Assembly: GCF_023746615.1 (NCBI RefSeq)
Contig: NZ_CP082275.1
Span: 2,790,001 to 2,854,000, forward strand
Source of the DNA: Grimontia kaedaensis
GTDB taxonomy: Bacteria > Pseudomonadota > Gammaproteobacteria > Enterobacterales > Vibrionaceae
DNA: 64,000 nucleotides
Reading direction: 5' to 3'
Below, piece after piece: positions 55,401 through 63,666 of the stretch. Below the pieces are notes generated by a model. It did no database searches. It saw only the letters and a program-made list of their open reading frames with translations, and was not told where the DNA came from. A program made the translations under genes and the position numbers. Every line of letters starts with the position of its first letter. Position 1 is the first letter of the stretch.

Positions 55401-56165
55401 ATGGACTTTCTCTCTACCATTGGCCTTTTCATTGGCTCCTTGATTGCCAATACCCTCGCCTCTTTGGCTGGCGGCGGTGCAGGGCTTTTGCAACTTCCCC
55501 TATTGTTATTTCTTGGCCTCGGCTTTTCTGTTGCACTGGCAACCCACAAAGTGGCCTCTGTGGCGCTTGGGCTTGGCGCGGCGCTCAAGCATTGGCGTAG
55601 TGGCAACCTCAACCCTAAACTCACTCTTTACGTGACATTGGCTGGCGCTGCCGGGGTGATCGGTGGTGCCAATCTCATTCTTTTTGTTCCGGGTCCTTTA
55701 GCCGAAGGGTTGCTGGGTGGGTTCATCATCTTGCTGGGTGTTTACTCACGGATGCGCAAAACACTCGGGCAGGAAGCAGAGCCCAAACACCGCGATACGA
55801 TGGGCATGGTTCTAGGTTGCTTAGGACTCAGCGCGATCGGCTTGCTGAACGGTTCCCTCACCGCGGGCACAGGTCTGTTCGTCACACTGTTTTTGGTTCG
55901 CTGGTTTGGCTTCGATTACAAGCAGGCTGTCGCACTGACTTTGGTGAGCGTAGGCATATTCTGGAACGGATTGGGTGCAGCAACACTGGCAATTGCCGGC
56001 GCGGAGATTTACTGGCCGTGGATCCCTGCACTCCTGGTGGGTTCTATTTTAGGTGGTTACCTCGGTGCGTACCTCGCCGACAAATACAGCAACAAGATGA
56101 TAAAAATTGCGTTTGAGCTGCTGACCTTTGCAGTAGGTATCAAGCTTTTGTGGGGCGTGTTATGA
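55401..56165 (+). CDS. TSUP family (TauE/SafE) membrane exporter
   Basis: The product has 254 residues with about eight hydrophobic segments. The start FIGSLIANTLASLAGGGAGLLQLPLLL carries the glycine-rich TSUP motif, and a second copy appears as LLNGSLTAGTGLFVT in the C-terminal half. TSUP proteins export or import sulfite, sulfonates or other sulfur anions; the substrate is not known here. The stop overlaps the start of the SelW-like gene by four bases, so the two are made together. Confidence 0.9.
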   Translation: MDFLSTIGLFIGSLIANTLASLAGGGAGLLQLPLLLFLGLGFSVALATHKVASVALGLGAALKHWRSGNLNPKLTLYVTLAGAAGVIGGANLILFVPGPLAEGLLGGFIILLGVYSRMRKTLGQEAEPKHRDTMGMVLGCLGLSAIGLLNGSLTAGTGLFVTLFLVRWFGFDYKQAVALTLVSVGIFWNGLGAATLAIAGAEIYWPWIPALLVGSILGGYLGAYLADKYSNKMIKIAFELLTFAVGIKLLWGVL

Positions 56166-56437
56166 ACAAAGTCAATATCGAGATTTATTACTGCCGCCAG
56201 TGCAACTGGATGTTGCGCGCTACCTGGATGTCTCAGGAGTTGCTTTCCACCTTTAGCGAGGAAGTGGATAGTTTAACCCTGCACCCCGACACAGGTGGCA
56301 GGTTTGAAATTCACTGCAATGGCGAATTGATTTGGGAGCGCAAGCGAGACGGCGGTTTTCCTGAAGCCAAAGTGCTGAAACAACGCGTTCGAGATGTGTT
56401 CGATCCAGACCGAGATCTGGGGCACGTCGACCATTAA
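56162..56437 (+). CDS. SelT/SelW/SelH (Rdx) family thioredoxin-like protein
   Basis: The ATG at 56162, overlapping the previous stop, gives 91 residues. The first strand ends in Cys11-x2-Cys14 (IEIYYCRQCNWM), the redox motif of the Rdx family; the selenocysteine of animal SelW is replaced by cysteine. The ending GGFPEAKVLKQRVRD is typical of bacterial members. The fold is thioredoxin-like and the protein is cytosolic. The redox partner is unknown; the coupling to a TSUP exporter hints at sulfur or thiol chemistry. Confidence 0.92.
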   Translation: MNKVNIEIYYCRQCNWMLRATWMSQELLSTFSEEVDSLTLHPDTGGRFEIHCNGELIWERKRDGGFPEAKVLKQRVRDVFDPDRDLGHVDH

Positions 56438-56470
56438 CCTGCGCTTCTGACGGGTATGCCAGCTGACATT

Positions 56471-56866
56471 TTAGTCGGCCAGCATACCGTACATCACAAT
56501 GCTGTTGTAGCTGACCACGCCCAGCACTTCACCACCGTCAATCACTGGCGCACGGCTGATACCAAATCGTTCAAACAGACGGGCACAGTATTTAACGTTC
56601 ATGTCCGGTGCCACATGAAGAGCGGGCTTGGTCATGATTTCGTAGACGTTTACCCGCTCCGGCGAGCGATTTTGTGACAGCACTTTTTTGGCAATGTCAT
56701 TCATCAATACCAGACCAAATTCATCGTCTTCATCGCGCTTTTTCACGATGAGTGCTTTCACTTCCTTATCACGCGCAATGCGGATCGCTTCGGCAACCGT
56801 CGTCAGCCCATCAATTAGCGCATAGTCGTCTTTCATAACATCGCAGACTCTTTTGGTCACTTTCAT
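56471..56866 (-). CDS. CBS domain protein
   Basis: The product has 131 residues made of two CBS motifs (about 8-60 and 73-128), with VAEAIRIARDKEVKALIVKK and FGISRAPVIDGGEVLGVVSY as their cores. CBS pairs bind adenine nucleotides and act as energy sensors for transporters and enzymes. Its start overlaps the PII-like gene by four bases, and it is the last gene of a four-gene unit with two DUF1538 membrane proteins. It therefore probably regulates that transporter. Confidence 0.92.
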   Translation of the reverse strand: MKVTKRVCDVMKDDYALIDGLTTVAEAIRIARDKEVKALIVKKRDEDDEFGLVLMNDIAKKVLSQNRSPERVNVYEIMTKPALHVAPDMNVKYCARLFERFGISRAPVIDGGEVLGVVSYNSIVMYGMLAD

Positions 56867-57213
56867 AACTCATCCTCAATCTTGCTGCTCAATTCCTGCA
56901 CTTGATGCGCCACCCCAACGGCATCTTCTACGTCTAGCTGCACCGCAATGCCTGTCCCTGATGACGCATCAAACTCCCCCACCTCATTGATCGTTTCAAG
57001 AATGGAGCGAGCTAAATGTTCTTCTACCAAAAACAATAAGACATCCCGCTGAACATCGAGGGTTAATCCGAAGAAGGTTTTCTTTTTTGTTAATCCTTCC
57101 CCTCGCGCATTGTTAATCACTGTCGCACCTGTGGCTCCTGCCGTTCTGGCGGCGTCCAAAACCGCATCGGTTTTGGAGTCCTCAATGAAGGCTACAATCA
57201 GTTTGAATCGCAT
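56863..57213 (-). CDS. PII-like signalling protein
   Basis: The ATG at 57213 overlaps the DUF1538 stop and gives 116 residues. The start MRFKLIVAFIEDSKTDAVLDAARTAG and the following ATVINNARGEGL recall GlnB/GlnK, with a T-loop-like stretch after it. The tyrosine that is uridylylated in classic PII proteins is absent from this loop, so control must differ. PII-like proteins bind small effectors and regulate a membrane partner encoded beside them, which here are the DUF1538 proteins. The overlap with both neighbours supports a joint role. Confidence 0.82.
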   Translation of the reverse strand: MRFKLIVAFIEDSKTDAVLDAARTAGATGATVINNARGEGLTKKKTFFGLTLDVQRDVLLFLVEEHLARSILETINEVGEFDASSGTGIAVQLDVEDAVGVAHQVQELSSKIEDEL

Positions 57214-58019
57214 TATGATTCCCTCGTATTTTCTTCGGTGGTGCCGCGTTTCGCCGCCCACTCTGTTAACTGCGCGTATCCCATGACAGTGATCATCGGG
57301 AACAGACTGGCAAAGGCAATCAAGCCAAAACCATCAATTAAAGGGCTTCTGCCTGGAACCGTCGAAGCCAGTCCCAAGCCAAGTGCGGTAACCAAAGGCA
57401 CAGTCACCGTCGACGTCGTCACACCGCCAGAGTCATAAGCCAGCGGCACAATAAATTTCGGGGCATAGAAGGTTTGAATCACCACCACCACGTATCCGGC
57501 AATGATGTAGTAATGAATCGGGTCGCCCGCGACAATGCGATAACAGCCAAGGGAAATGCCTATCGCTACCCCAATAGCCACAGAGAAACGTAAACCATTC
57601 ACACTGATTGCCCCACCAGAGACCTGCTCCGCTTTGATAGCAACAGCAATCAATGAGGGCTCAGCAACTGTGGTACTAAAACCAATGGCTGCGGCAAAGA
57701 TGTAAACCCAGTAATAGTGCTGCCAGGAGAAGTTCTCGGGAATGCTTTCCCCCTCTCCGAACAGGAAGGCGGGTGCCGTCAGCTGAACGGCCATCGATTC
57801 ACCCAATGGGAAGAGTGCCATCTCCAACCCCATTAAGAACAACGATAAACCAAGAATGACGTAGATAAACCCAAAGATGATTTTCTTCAAATTCACAACC
57901 GGTTTTCGCAGCACGGCAAACTGAAAACCGAAAATGATGCAGACAATCGGAATCACATCCCGAATGGTCGAGAGTAAGGTGTCGATAAAGGTCGGAATGA
58001 GCGTAGACAATACATTCAT
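57213..58019 (-). CDS. DUF1538 membrane protein, second subunit (UmpB-like)
   Basis: The product has 268 residues with about seven hydrophobic segments. Two conserved motifs of DUF1538 are visible: GLEMALFPLGESMA and AYDSGGVTTSTVTVPLVTALG. A TVAEPSL segment matches the TIAEPAL of the neighbour. From memory, a DUF1538 pair of Halomonas (UmpA/UmpB) was shown to act as a two-component sodium, lithium or potassium/proton antiporter. A similar role here is inferred from family and gene order. It overlaps the first DUF1538 gene by four bases. Confidence 0.85.
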   Translation of the reverse strand: MNVLSTLIPTFIDTLLSTIRDVIPIVCIIFGFQFAVLRKPVVNLKKIIFGFIYVILGLSLFLMGLEMALFPLGESMAVQLTAPAFLFGEGESIPENFSWQHYYWVYIFAAAIGFSTTVAEPSLIAVAIKAEQVSGGAISVNGLRFSVAIGVAIGISLGCYRIVAGDPIHYYIIAGYVVVVIQTFYAPKFIVPLAYDSGGVTTSTVTVPLVTALGLGLASTVPGRSPLIDGFGLIAFASLFPMITVMGYAQLTEWAAKRGTTEENTRES

Positions 58020-58750
58020 GTCGCCACCATCCCGTACACCATGACGAAAATCATTGGCGAGAGCGACGCAAACGCTATCAGACCAAAGCCATCCACCATG
58101 GGGTTGCGTCCTTTAATCACAGTCGCAAGACCAATACCTAGTGCCGTTACCAAAGGCACAGTGATGGTCGATGTCGTCACGCCACCTGAGTCATAGGCAA
58201 TGCCAATGATGTAGCGCGGCGCGAATGCCGTCATGATCACCACCAGAATGTAGCCACCGATGATGATGCGATGAATGGGCCAGCCTTTAAGAATACGTAG
58301 CACACCAAGCACAATGGCAAAGCCTACTGAGAGTGCGACCGTGATACGAAGTCCATTGGCATAGGAGGATTGCGCGTCTTCGGTCATCGCAATCATGCCG
58401 CCTTCCGCGGCAACTTCAGCCGCTTCAGCAGCCACTGCCGTCAAAGCGGGTTCGGCGATCGTGGTGCCAAACCCCAGCAAGAAAGCAAACACCACCAGCC
58501 AGAAAACACTACCTTTTCTCGCCAGTGAGTGCGCCATAGATTCGCCGATGGGGAACAACCCCATTTCCAGACCGAAAACAAAGAAAGTCAGCCCCATCAC
58601 GACCAACACCAGTCCAATCAAGATAGAGAGTGAATCCGGCAAAGGCTGCTGTAGAACAATGATTTGAAAAAAGCCGATCACAAGAATGATAGGAAGCAGA
58701 TCCTTCAAGCTTCCAAGCATTGAGGTCAGCAATGCGGTAAGTCCCTTCAC
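58016..58750 (-). CDS. DUF1538 membrane protein, first subunit (UmpA-like)
   Basis: A GTG at 58750, just after GGAGAG, gives 244 residues, a normal length for the family; starts further upstream would add about 66 residues that do not look like this family. The motifs FGLEMGLFPIGESMA, TIAEPALTAVA and AYDSGGVTTSTITVPLVTALG match the partner gene. Two homologous but unequal subunits in overlapping genes suggest a heteromeric transporter, perhaps a cation/proton antiporter. The PII-like and CBS proteins that follow are likely regulators. Confidence 0.83.
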   Translation of the reverse strand: MKGLTALLTSMLGSLKDLLPIILVIGFFQIIVLQQPLPDSLSILIGLVLVVMGLTFFVFGLEMGLFPIGESMAHSLARKGSVFWLVVFAFLLGFGTTIAEPALTAVAAEAAEVAAEGGMIAMTEDAQSSYANGLRITVALSVGFAIVLGVLRILKGWPIHRIIIGGYILVVIMTAFAPRYIIGIAYDSGGVTTSTITVPLVTALGIGLATVIKGRNPMVDGFGLIAFASLSPMIFVMVYGMVAT

Positions 58751-59009
58751 ACACTCTCCAGAGAAAACGTCCCGACCCAAAGGTCCGGCACGATAAAAGC
58801 GCCAATTGATAAAATTGCGGTAAGGAGTTATACCCAAACAACCCTGAGCCAGTGTATAGAAACTTACCAATCCACAATGTCTATAGGGTGATAAAGCTAA
58901 CAAGGTTTTTGTGAATTTCAGCATCGTGATCGTCATCAGGCTGATCAATTAACCATTTGAATGCATACTCAATCTATAACTTTTGGTTCTGGAAAGAAGA
59001 TTGCGCTTT

Positions 59010-59906
59010 ATGAAAATTCTCATCACTGGCGGGACTGGCCTTATCGGGCGGGCGCTCATCGATAAACTGGAAGACCATGAAATCACCGTTTTAACGCGTT
59101 CTGCTCAAAAAGCAGCGTCACTGTTGCCTGGCCGTGTTCAATGCATCGAATCTCTTGATACGCTGGATAGCTTTGATGACATAGACGCCATTATCAACTT
59201 GGCAGGAGAGCCCATCGTCGATAAACGCTGGTCGGAAAAACAGAAAGGACTTATTTGCTCCAGTCGCTGGGGCATAACAGAACAAATCGTAAAGAAAATC
59301 CTTGAATCCGACTCTCCACCGCACACCTTTATCAGTGGTTCTGCTGTTGGCTATTACAGCGACCAGGGAGACAAAGAAATCGACGAGTCACTCATCGTCG
59401 ACTCCAAGGATTTCGCTCACCTGGTTTGTTCAAACTGGGAAAAAATTGCCAGACGCGCATCAGCAACAGGCTCGACGCGAGTCTGTATTCTTCGAACTGG
59501 TGTCGTTCTTAGTCCAACAGGCGGAGCACTCAAAAAGATGTTGCTGCCTTATAAGTTGGGGCTCGGTGGTCCCATTGGAAAAGGGCAACAGTTCTTTCCA
59601 TGGATTCATATCGACGACATGACTAACGGTATCGTGCATTTACTCAACATTGAAGATTTGAAAGGAGACTTCAACTTCACTGCACCGACACCGGTAGCCA
59701 ATAAAGAATTCAGCTCGGCGTTGGCAGCCGCCCTTCAGCGCCCACACTTTCTTTTCACTCCAGAGATAGCCATAAAGCTGGCATTGGGCGAGGCATCTCA
59801 ACTCTTGCTAGACAGCCAAAGAGTGATACCAGCAGCCCTCCAGGAAAGCGGGTTTAACTTCTCCTACCAAACACTACAACCTGCATTGGAGAATTTGGTG
59901 CAATAA
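59010..59906 (+). CDS. yfcH: TIGR01777 family SDR epimerase (YfcH-like)
   Basis: The ATG at 59010 gives 298 residues; E. coli YfcH has 297. The NAD(P)-binding motif is ILITGGTGLIG at the N terminus, and INLAGEPI, SGSAVGYYSDQG and FPWIHIDDM are hallmarks of the TIGR01777 group of extended short-chain dehydrogenases. A C-terminal DUF1731 region ends the protein (LGEASQLLLDSQRVIPAAL). The substrate is unknown; a relative in other bacteria affects cell division. A bidirectional terminator follows. Confidence 0.9.
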   Translation: MKILITGGTGLIGRALIDKLEDHEITVLTRSAQKAASLLPGRVQCIESLDTLDSFDDIDAIINLAGEPIVDKRWSEKQKGLICSSRWGITEQIVKKILESDSPPHTFISGSAVGYYSDQGDKEIDESLIVDSKDFAHLVCSNWEKIARRASATGSTRVCILRTGVVLSPTGGALKKMLLPYKLGLGGPIGKGQQFFPWIHIDDMTNGIVHLLNIEDLKGDFNFTAPTPVANKEFSSALAAALQRPHFLFTPEIAIKLALGEASQLLLDSQRVIPAALQESGFNFSYQTLQPALENLVQ

Positions 59907-59913
59907 CGATGAA

Positions 59914-59943
59914 AAAAGAGCACGCATGAAGCGTGCTCTTTTC
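59914..59943. terminator. Bidirectional terminator between yfcH and ybbP
   Basis: AAAAGAGCACGC (59914-59925) pairs perfectly with GCGTGCTCTTTT (59931-59942). It serves both convergent genes. Confidence 0.93.
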
Positions 59944-59957
59944 GGTCGCTAAAACCA

Positions 59958-62378
59958 TCAACGCTTCAACGGTTCTAACAAACCACGAAGCATCCAGGCC
60001 ACTGTCAGGAAGACCAGTCCGACAGCCAATGTCGGCAAGCTCAGCCAGACCTCTGGGTGCAAACGAACGGGCAGCTCAACACCCCACTTCAATAGGCCAG
60101 CCATCGCAAGCTCTGCACCGCCGACGGCCATACAACCGGACACCAATGCCATAATGCCATATTCCGCCCAAAGCGTGGTGTTGATACGTTTTTTACTCGC
60201 CCCCAGCGTCCGATACAGCATGATTTCACGCTGGCGCTCTGCAAGGGTAATTCGAAGCAGTGTCAGCAGGAGCAATAAACCACTGGCTACCGCCAACCCC
60301 GCCAATACTGACAGCGACAGGCTCACTTGTTTTAGGATCACCTGAATTCTTCCACTCATGGTGCGCAAATCCAGCAGTGTCACTGTCTGGTAGTCACGTC
60401 CAAGCTGATTGAGGATATCGCTCTGACTATCTTCAAGTCGGAAACTGACCAACCAGTTTGCAGGTAAGTTCTCCACTAAAGCAGGGTCAAAGATGAAGTA
60501 GAAATTGGGCTTCATGTTGCGCCATTCCACATCACGAATCGAGTTTACTTCCGCCGTAAATTCCTGACTGTTGACGTTAAACGTCAGCTCATCACCAAGG
60601 CGAAGTCCCAACCTTTCTGCAATGCCAGATTCAACTGAAACTCCACCATCGCTTGGCCATGAGCCTTCCAACACTTCATTATGGGTTGGCAAGGTGTCGC
60701 GCCAGGTGAAATTGAGCTCACGACGAAGCGCTTCATCCCGCTGTTCCCTATCTGGCGTCAGCTCAGCATAACGTTGCCCATTCAGACCAACCAAACGACC
60801 TCGGATAATCGGATAGGCTTCCGAACGTTCCAGATTGTTCGCGTCCAGCCTACCGACGTAATCATCCAGTTCACTTTTCGCGATATTCAACGCGAACACG
60901 TTTGGTGCATTTTGTGGCAAGGTTTGCTGCCAATCATCGAGTAAATCAGTACGAAGCAACCAGATAATCGAAAGCAGCATGAATGACGTTGCCAGCGCGC
61001 CAAGCTGCGCGCCACTTGATGCCGGATTTCGTGTTATTCGACTGAGCGCCAGTTTGAATGCAGGCTGTTTTACGCGTTTCTGCGCGACTTTCAGTACCAT
61101 TACGCCAATCGCCGCCAGAAGGCTGAGCATCACCACTAAGGCCGCCAATACAAACCAAAGCAAGCGGTTATCGTATGACCATGCCACCAGCGCAAGGATG
61201 GGCACTACCGCTAGCAACCAGCTCCAGGGGTTCTTCCGAGCGCGCACTGCGCTTTGTTCCTGCAACACACTCATGGCAGGCGCTTCAATCAATCGAATCA
61301 GTGGAATACCCAATGCAGGAAGTGCCACTAACAAAGCCACCGTAGGGCCGAGTACCCAAGGCAGATAACCATAGCTCGGCAAGGGTGACGGCAGCACATC
61401 TGCCAGCGGCAACCGCAGCAGATATTCAAGCGCTGCACCGAATCCCAAGCCAAGCATAGTTGCCATCAACATCAGCATCAGAAGCTGTCTGCCGAGCCAA
61501 CGTCTCACCCAACTACGCTGGGCACCAAGGCTTTTCACCATGGCAAGCGTCTGGGTACGGCTATCCACATAGTGCTGACAAGTCAGGAGTAAGGTCGCCG
61601 CTGCCATAATGATGACCAACACTACAGTCAAAGAGAGGTAGCCGCGACTCCTATCCAGCATATCGCCCGTGCGATCCCCGGTGTTTTCATCGATCCAACG
61701 TTGTCCGTCGATCGGTGTATAAGCGGTCTTTACTGCTTCAAGGTCACTGCTGTCACCGCGGAAGAAGTAACGGTAACCCACCCGGCTTCCCGGACGGACG
61801 ACACCAGCTGCGGAGACGTCACTGTGGTGCATCATCGCCGCTGGCATTTGGCTGAACGGATTAAAGGACAGCTCAGGCTCAGAAATGATTTTACCGCTGA
61901 CTGTCAGGGTTAAATCACCAACATCAACTTTGTCGCCCACGCCCACATCAAGTAGCGTGAACAGACGTTCTTCCAGCCAAAGTTCACCGGGTTTGACGCT
62001 GTCTTGCATCGCATCCGCACTTTCCAGTTCCAAAGCACCACGAAGCGGGTAGTTGCTCTCTACTGCTTTCACGCTGATGAGCTGCATTTCATTGTCACTG
62101 AATGCCATGGTGCCAAAACGTGTTTGGTCAGAACGCTCAACATCAATACTGTCAAAGTTTTGCAGGGTTTGCGGTGCCAGAGGCTGATTAGTTCTCAGCA
62201 CCAAATCAGCAGCCAGCATGGAACGGCCTTGTTGGGTGAGAACAGATTCAATGCGACCTGCCAATGCAGACAATGCAAACACACAGGCTATGATCAGCGC
62301 TAATGCCGCAACGACAGGCCAAAGTTGTCCGTGGAACAATTCGCGCCAAGCCCAGCGCCAAACAAGACTTTTCCTCAT
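59958..62378 (-). CDS. ybbP: FtsX-like ABC transporter permease (YbbP family)
   Basis: The product has 806 residues; E. coli YbbP has 804. It has about ten transmembrane segments: one near the N terminus, then a large periplasmic region, a set of helices at about 240-430, a second periplasmic domain, and three C-terminal helices in an FtsX domain (LLLLTLLRITLAERQREIMLYRTLGAS). It forms a type VII-like ABC transporter with YbbA, whose gene overlaps it by four bases. Such systems handle lipids or lipoproteins or signal across the membrane. The exact substrate is unknown. Confidence 0.93.
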   Translation of the reverse strand: MRKSLVWRWAWRELFHGQLWPVVAALALIIACVFALSALAGRIESVLTQQGRSMLAADLVLRTNQPLAPQTLQNFDSIDVERSDQTRFGTMAFSDNEMQLISVKAVESNYPLRGALELESADAMQDSVKPGELWLEERLFTLLDVGVGDKVDVGDLTLTVSGKIISEPELSFNPFSQMPAAMMHHSDVSAAGVVRPGSRVGYRYFFRGDSSDLEAVKTAYTPIDGQRWIDENTGDRTGDMLDRSRGYLSLTVVLVIIMAAATLLLTCQHYVDSRTQTLAMVKSLGAQRSWVRRWLGRQLLMLMLMATMLGLGFGAALEYLLRLPLADVLPSPLPSYGYLPWVLGPTVALLVALPALGIPLIRLIEAPAMSVLQEQSAVRARKNPWSWLLAVVPILALVAWSYDNRLLWFVLAALVVMLSLLAAIGVMVLKVAQKRVKQPAFKLALSRITRNPASSGAQLGALATSFMLLSIIWLLRTDLLDDWQQTLPQNAPNVFALNIAKSELDDYVGRLDANNLERSEAYPIIRGRLVGLNGQRYAELTPDREQRDEALRRELNFTWRDTLPTHNEVLEGSWPSDGGVSVESGIAERLGLRLGDELTFNVNSQEFTAEVNSIRDVEWRNMKPNFYFIFDPALVENLPANWLVSFRLEDSQSDILNQLGRDYQTVTLLDLRTMSGRIQVILKQVSLSLSVLAGLAVASGLLLLLTLLRITLAERQREIMLYRTLGASKKRINTTLWAEYGIMALVSGCMAVGGAELAMAGLLKWGVELPVRLHPEVWLSLPTLAVGLVFLTVAWMLRGLLEPLKR

Positions 62379-63052
62379 GCTGCCCCCGCCAATTCGCCTG
62401 CGTTAAGGTGCAAAGTACGGTGGCATTTCTCTGCCAATGCCGGGTCATGAGTCACAAGGATCAGGGTGGTGCCGTGGTCACGGTTGAGTGAGAAAAGCAG
62501 GTCGATAACCGTTGCTGCGGTGTGCTGGTCGAGATTACCTGTCGGTTCATCTGCGAACAGAACATTTGGGCGGGTCATAAAGGCGCGGGCAATCGCTACG
62601 CGTTGTTGCTCACCACCAGAAAGCTGCGAAGGTAAGTGGGTTTCACGCCCTTTTAGTCCGACCGATGCAAGAAGCTCCAGCGCCCTTTCTTCATCTTCAT
62701 CATCACCGCGAATGGTACAAGGAAGAAGCACATTCTCCAGCGCGGTCAGGGAGGGTACCAGCAGGAAACTTTGGAAAACGAAACCGATAGACTCGGCCCG
62801 AAGGGCTGCTCTCGCATCATCATCAAGCTGGCTTAAAGGCTTGCCCAGAAGCTCAATTTCGCCGGCCGACGGTGTATCTAATCCTGCAAGCAATGTCATA
62901 AGAGTAGATTTACCTGCGCCGGAAACCCCAACTAAAGCAATACTTTCGCCCTGCTCGACCTGAAGGGAAACATCCTGCAGAATGGTCAGAGACTGTGCAT
63001 TCGTCGTCACTGTTTTAGAGACGTTACTGGCCCTGATCACTGGAGTTGTCAT
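62375..63052 (-). CDS. ybbA: ABC transporter ATP-binding protein YbbA
   Basis: The ATG at 63052, after AAGGA at spacing nine, gives 225 residues. Walker A is VGVSGAGKST at 41-50, the signature is LSGGEQQR, and Walker B is NVLFADEPTGNLD. It belongs to the LolD/MacB-type family of ATPases. It partners YbbP, whose gene starts within its last codon. Its start codon overlaps that of the divergent tesA by two bases. Another ATG three codons upstream would abut the ribosome site. Confidence 0.94.
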   Translation of the reverse strand: MTTPVIRASNVSKTVTTNAQSLTILQDVSLQVEQGESIALVGVSGAGKSTLMTLLAGLDTPSAGEIELLGKPLSQLDDDARAALRAESIGFVFQSFLLVPSLTALENVLLPCTIRGDDEDEERALELLASVGLKGRETHLPSQLSGGEQQRVAIARAFMTRPNVLFADEPTGNLDQHTAATVIDLLFSLNRDHGTTLILVTHDPALAEKCHRTLHLNAGELAGAA

Positions 63053-63659
63053 GATTCGCATCCTTTCTTTTTGTCTTTTGATTATCAGTCATAGCGCCGC
63101 GGCGCAGACGCTTCTTGTACTCGGCGATAGCCTGAGCGCTGGCTACCAGATGGCGATAGAGAAAAGCTGGCCTAGCCTGATTGAGCCTAAGCTGACGGAA
63201 ACCAGCAAGATCACTTCCGTCGTTAATGCCAGCATTTCTGGCGATACTTCTGGGAACAGTCTCGACAGACTGCCAGCCCTGCTGGAACAGCATTCACCTG
63301 ACTATGTGCTGATTGAACTGGGTGCTAACGATGGACTGCGAGGATTTCCACCTAAGCAGATACGCAATAACCTGTCCAAATTGATCAGTTTAAGCCAGGA
63401 AAATGGCGCGCAGGTGATGTTAATGCAGATCCAGATCCCACCTAACTATGGTCAAAGATACAGCAAGGCTTTTGCTGATATCTATCCGGAATTAAGTAAA
63501 GAAATGCAAATTCCACTCATTCCGTTCTTCATGGAGAAGGTGGTTTTGACCGAAGGCTGGATGATGTCAGATGGTCTGCACCCTAAAGACATCGCGCAGC
63601 CTTGGATTGCACAATTCATGGCAGAACAGATGCTGCCACACATCAAAGAGCAAGGATAA
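63051..63659 (+). CDS. tesA: Periplasmic multifunctional lysophospholipase / thioesterase I
   Basis: TesA is a periplasmic SGNH hydrolase with acyl-CoA thioesterase, lysophospholipase L1 and protease I activities. The ATG at 63051, five bases after GGAG, gives 202 residues. A signal peptide ends SAAA before Gln19. The catalytic serine is Ser27 in LLVLGDSLSAGY, with the block GANDGLRG (block III) and DGLHP carrying the Asp-His pair. The divergent ybbA start overlaps its own. ybbO follows seven bases downstream, the same order as in E. coli. Confidence 0.96.
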   Translation: MIRILSFCLLIISHSAAAQTLLVLGDSLSAGYQMAIEKSWPSLIEPKLTETSKITSVVNASISGDTSGNSLDRLPALLEQHSPDYVLIELGANDGLRGFPPKQIRNNLSKLISLSQENGAQVMLMQIQIPPNYGQRYSKAFADIYPELSKEMQIPLIPFFMEKVVLTEGWMMSDGLHPKDIAQPWIAQFMAEQMLPHIKEQG

Positions 63660-63666
63660 AACAAGA

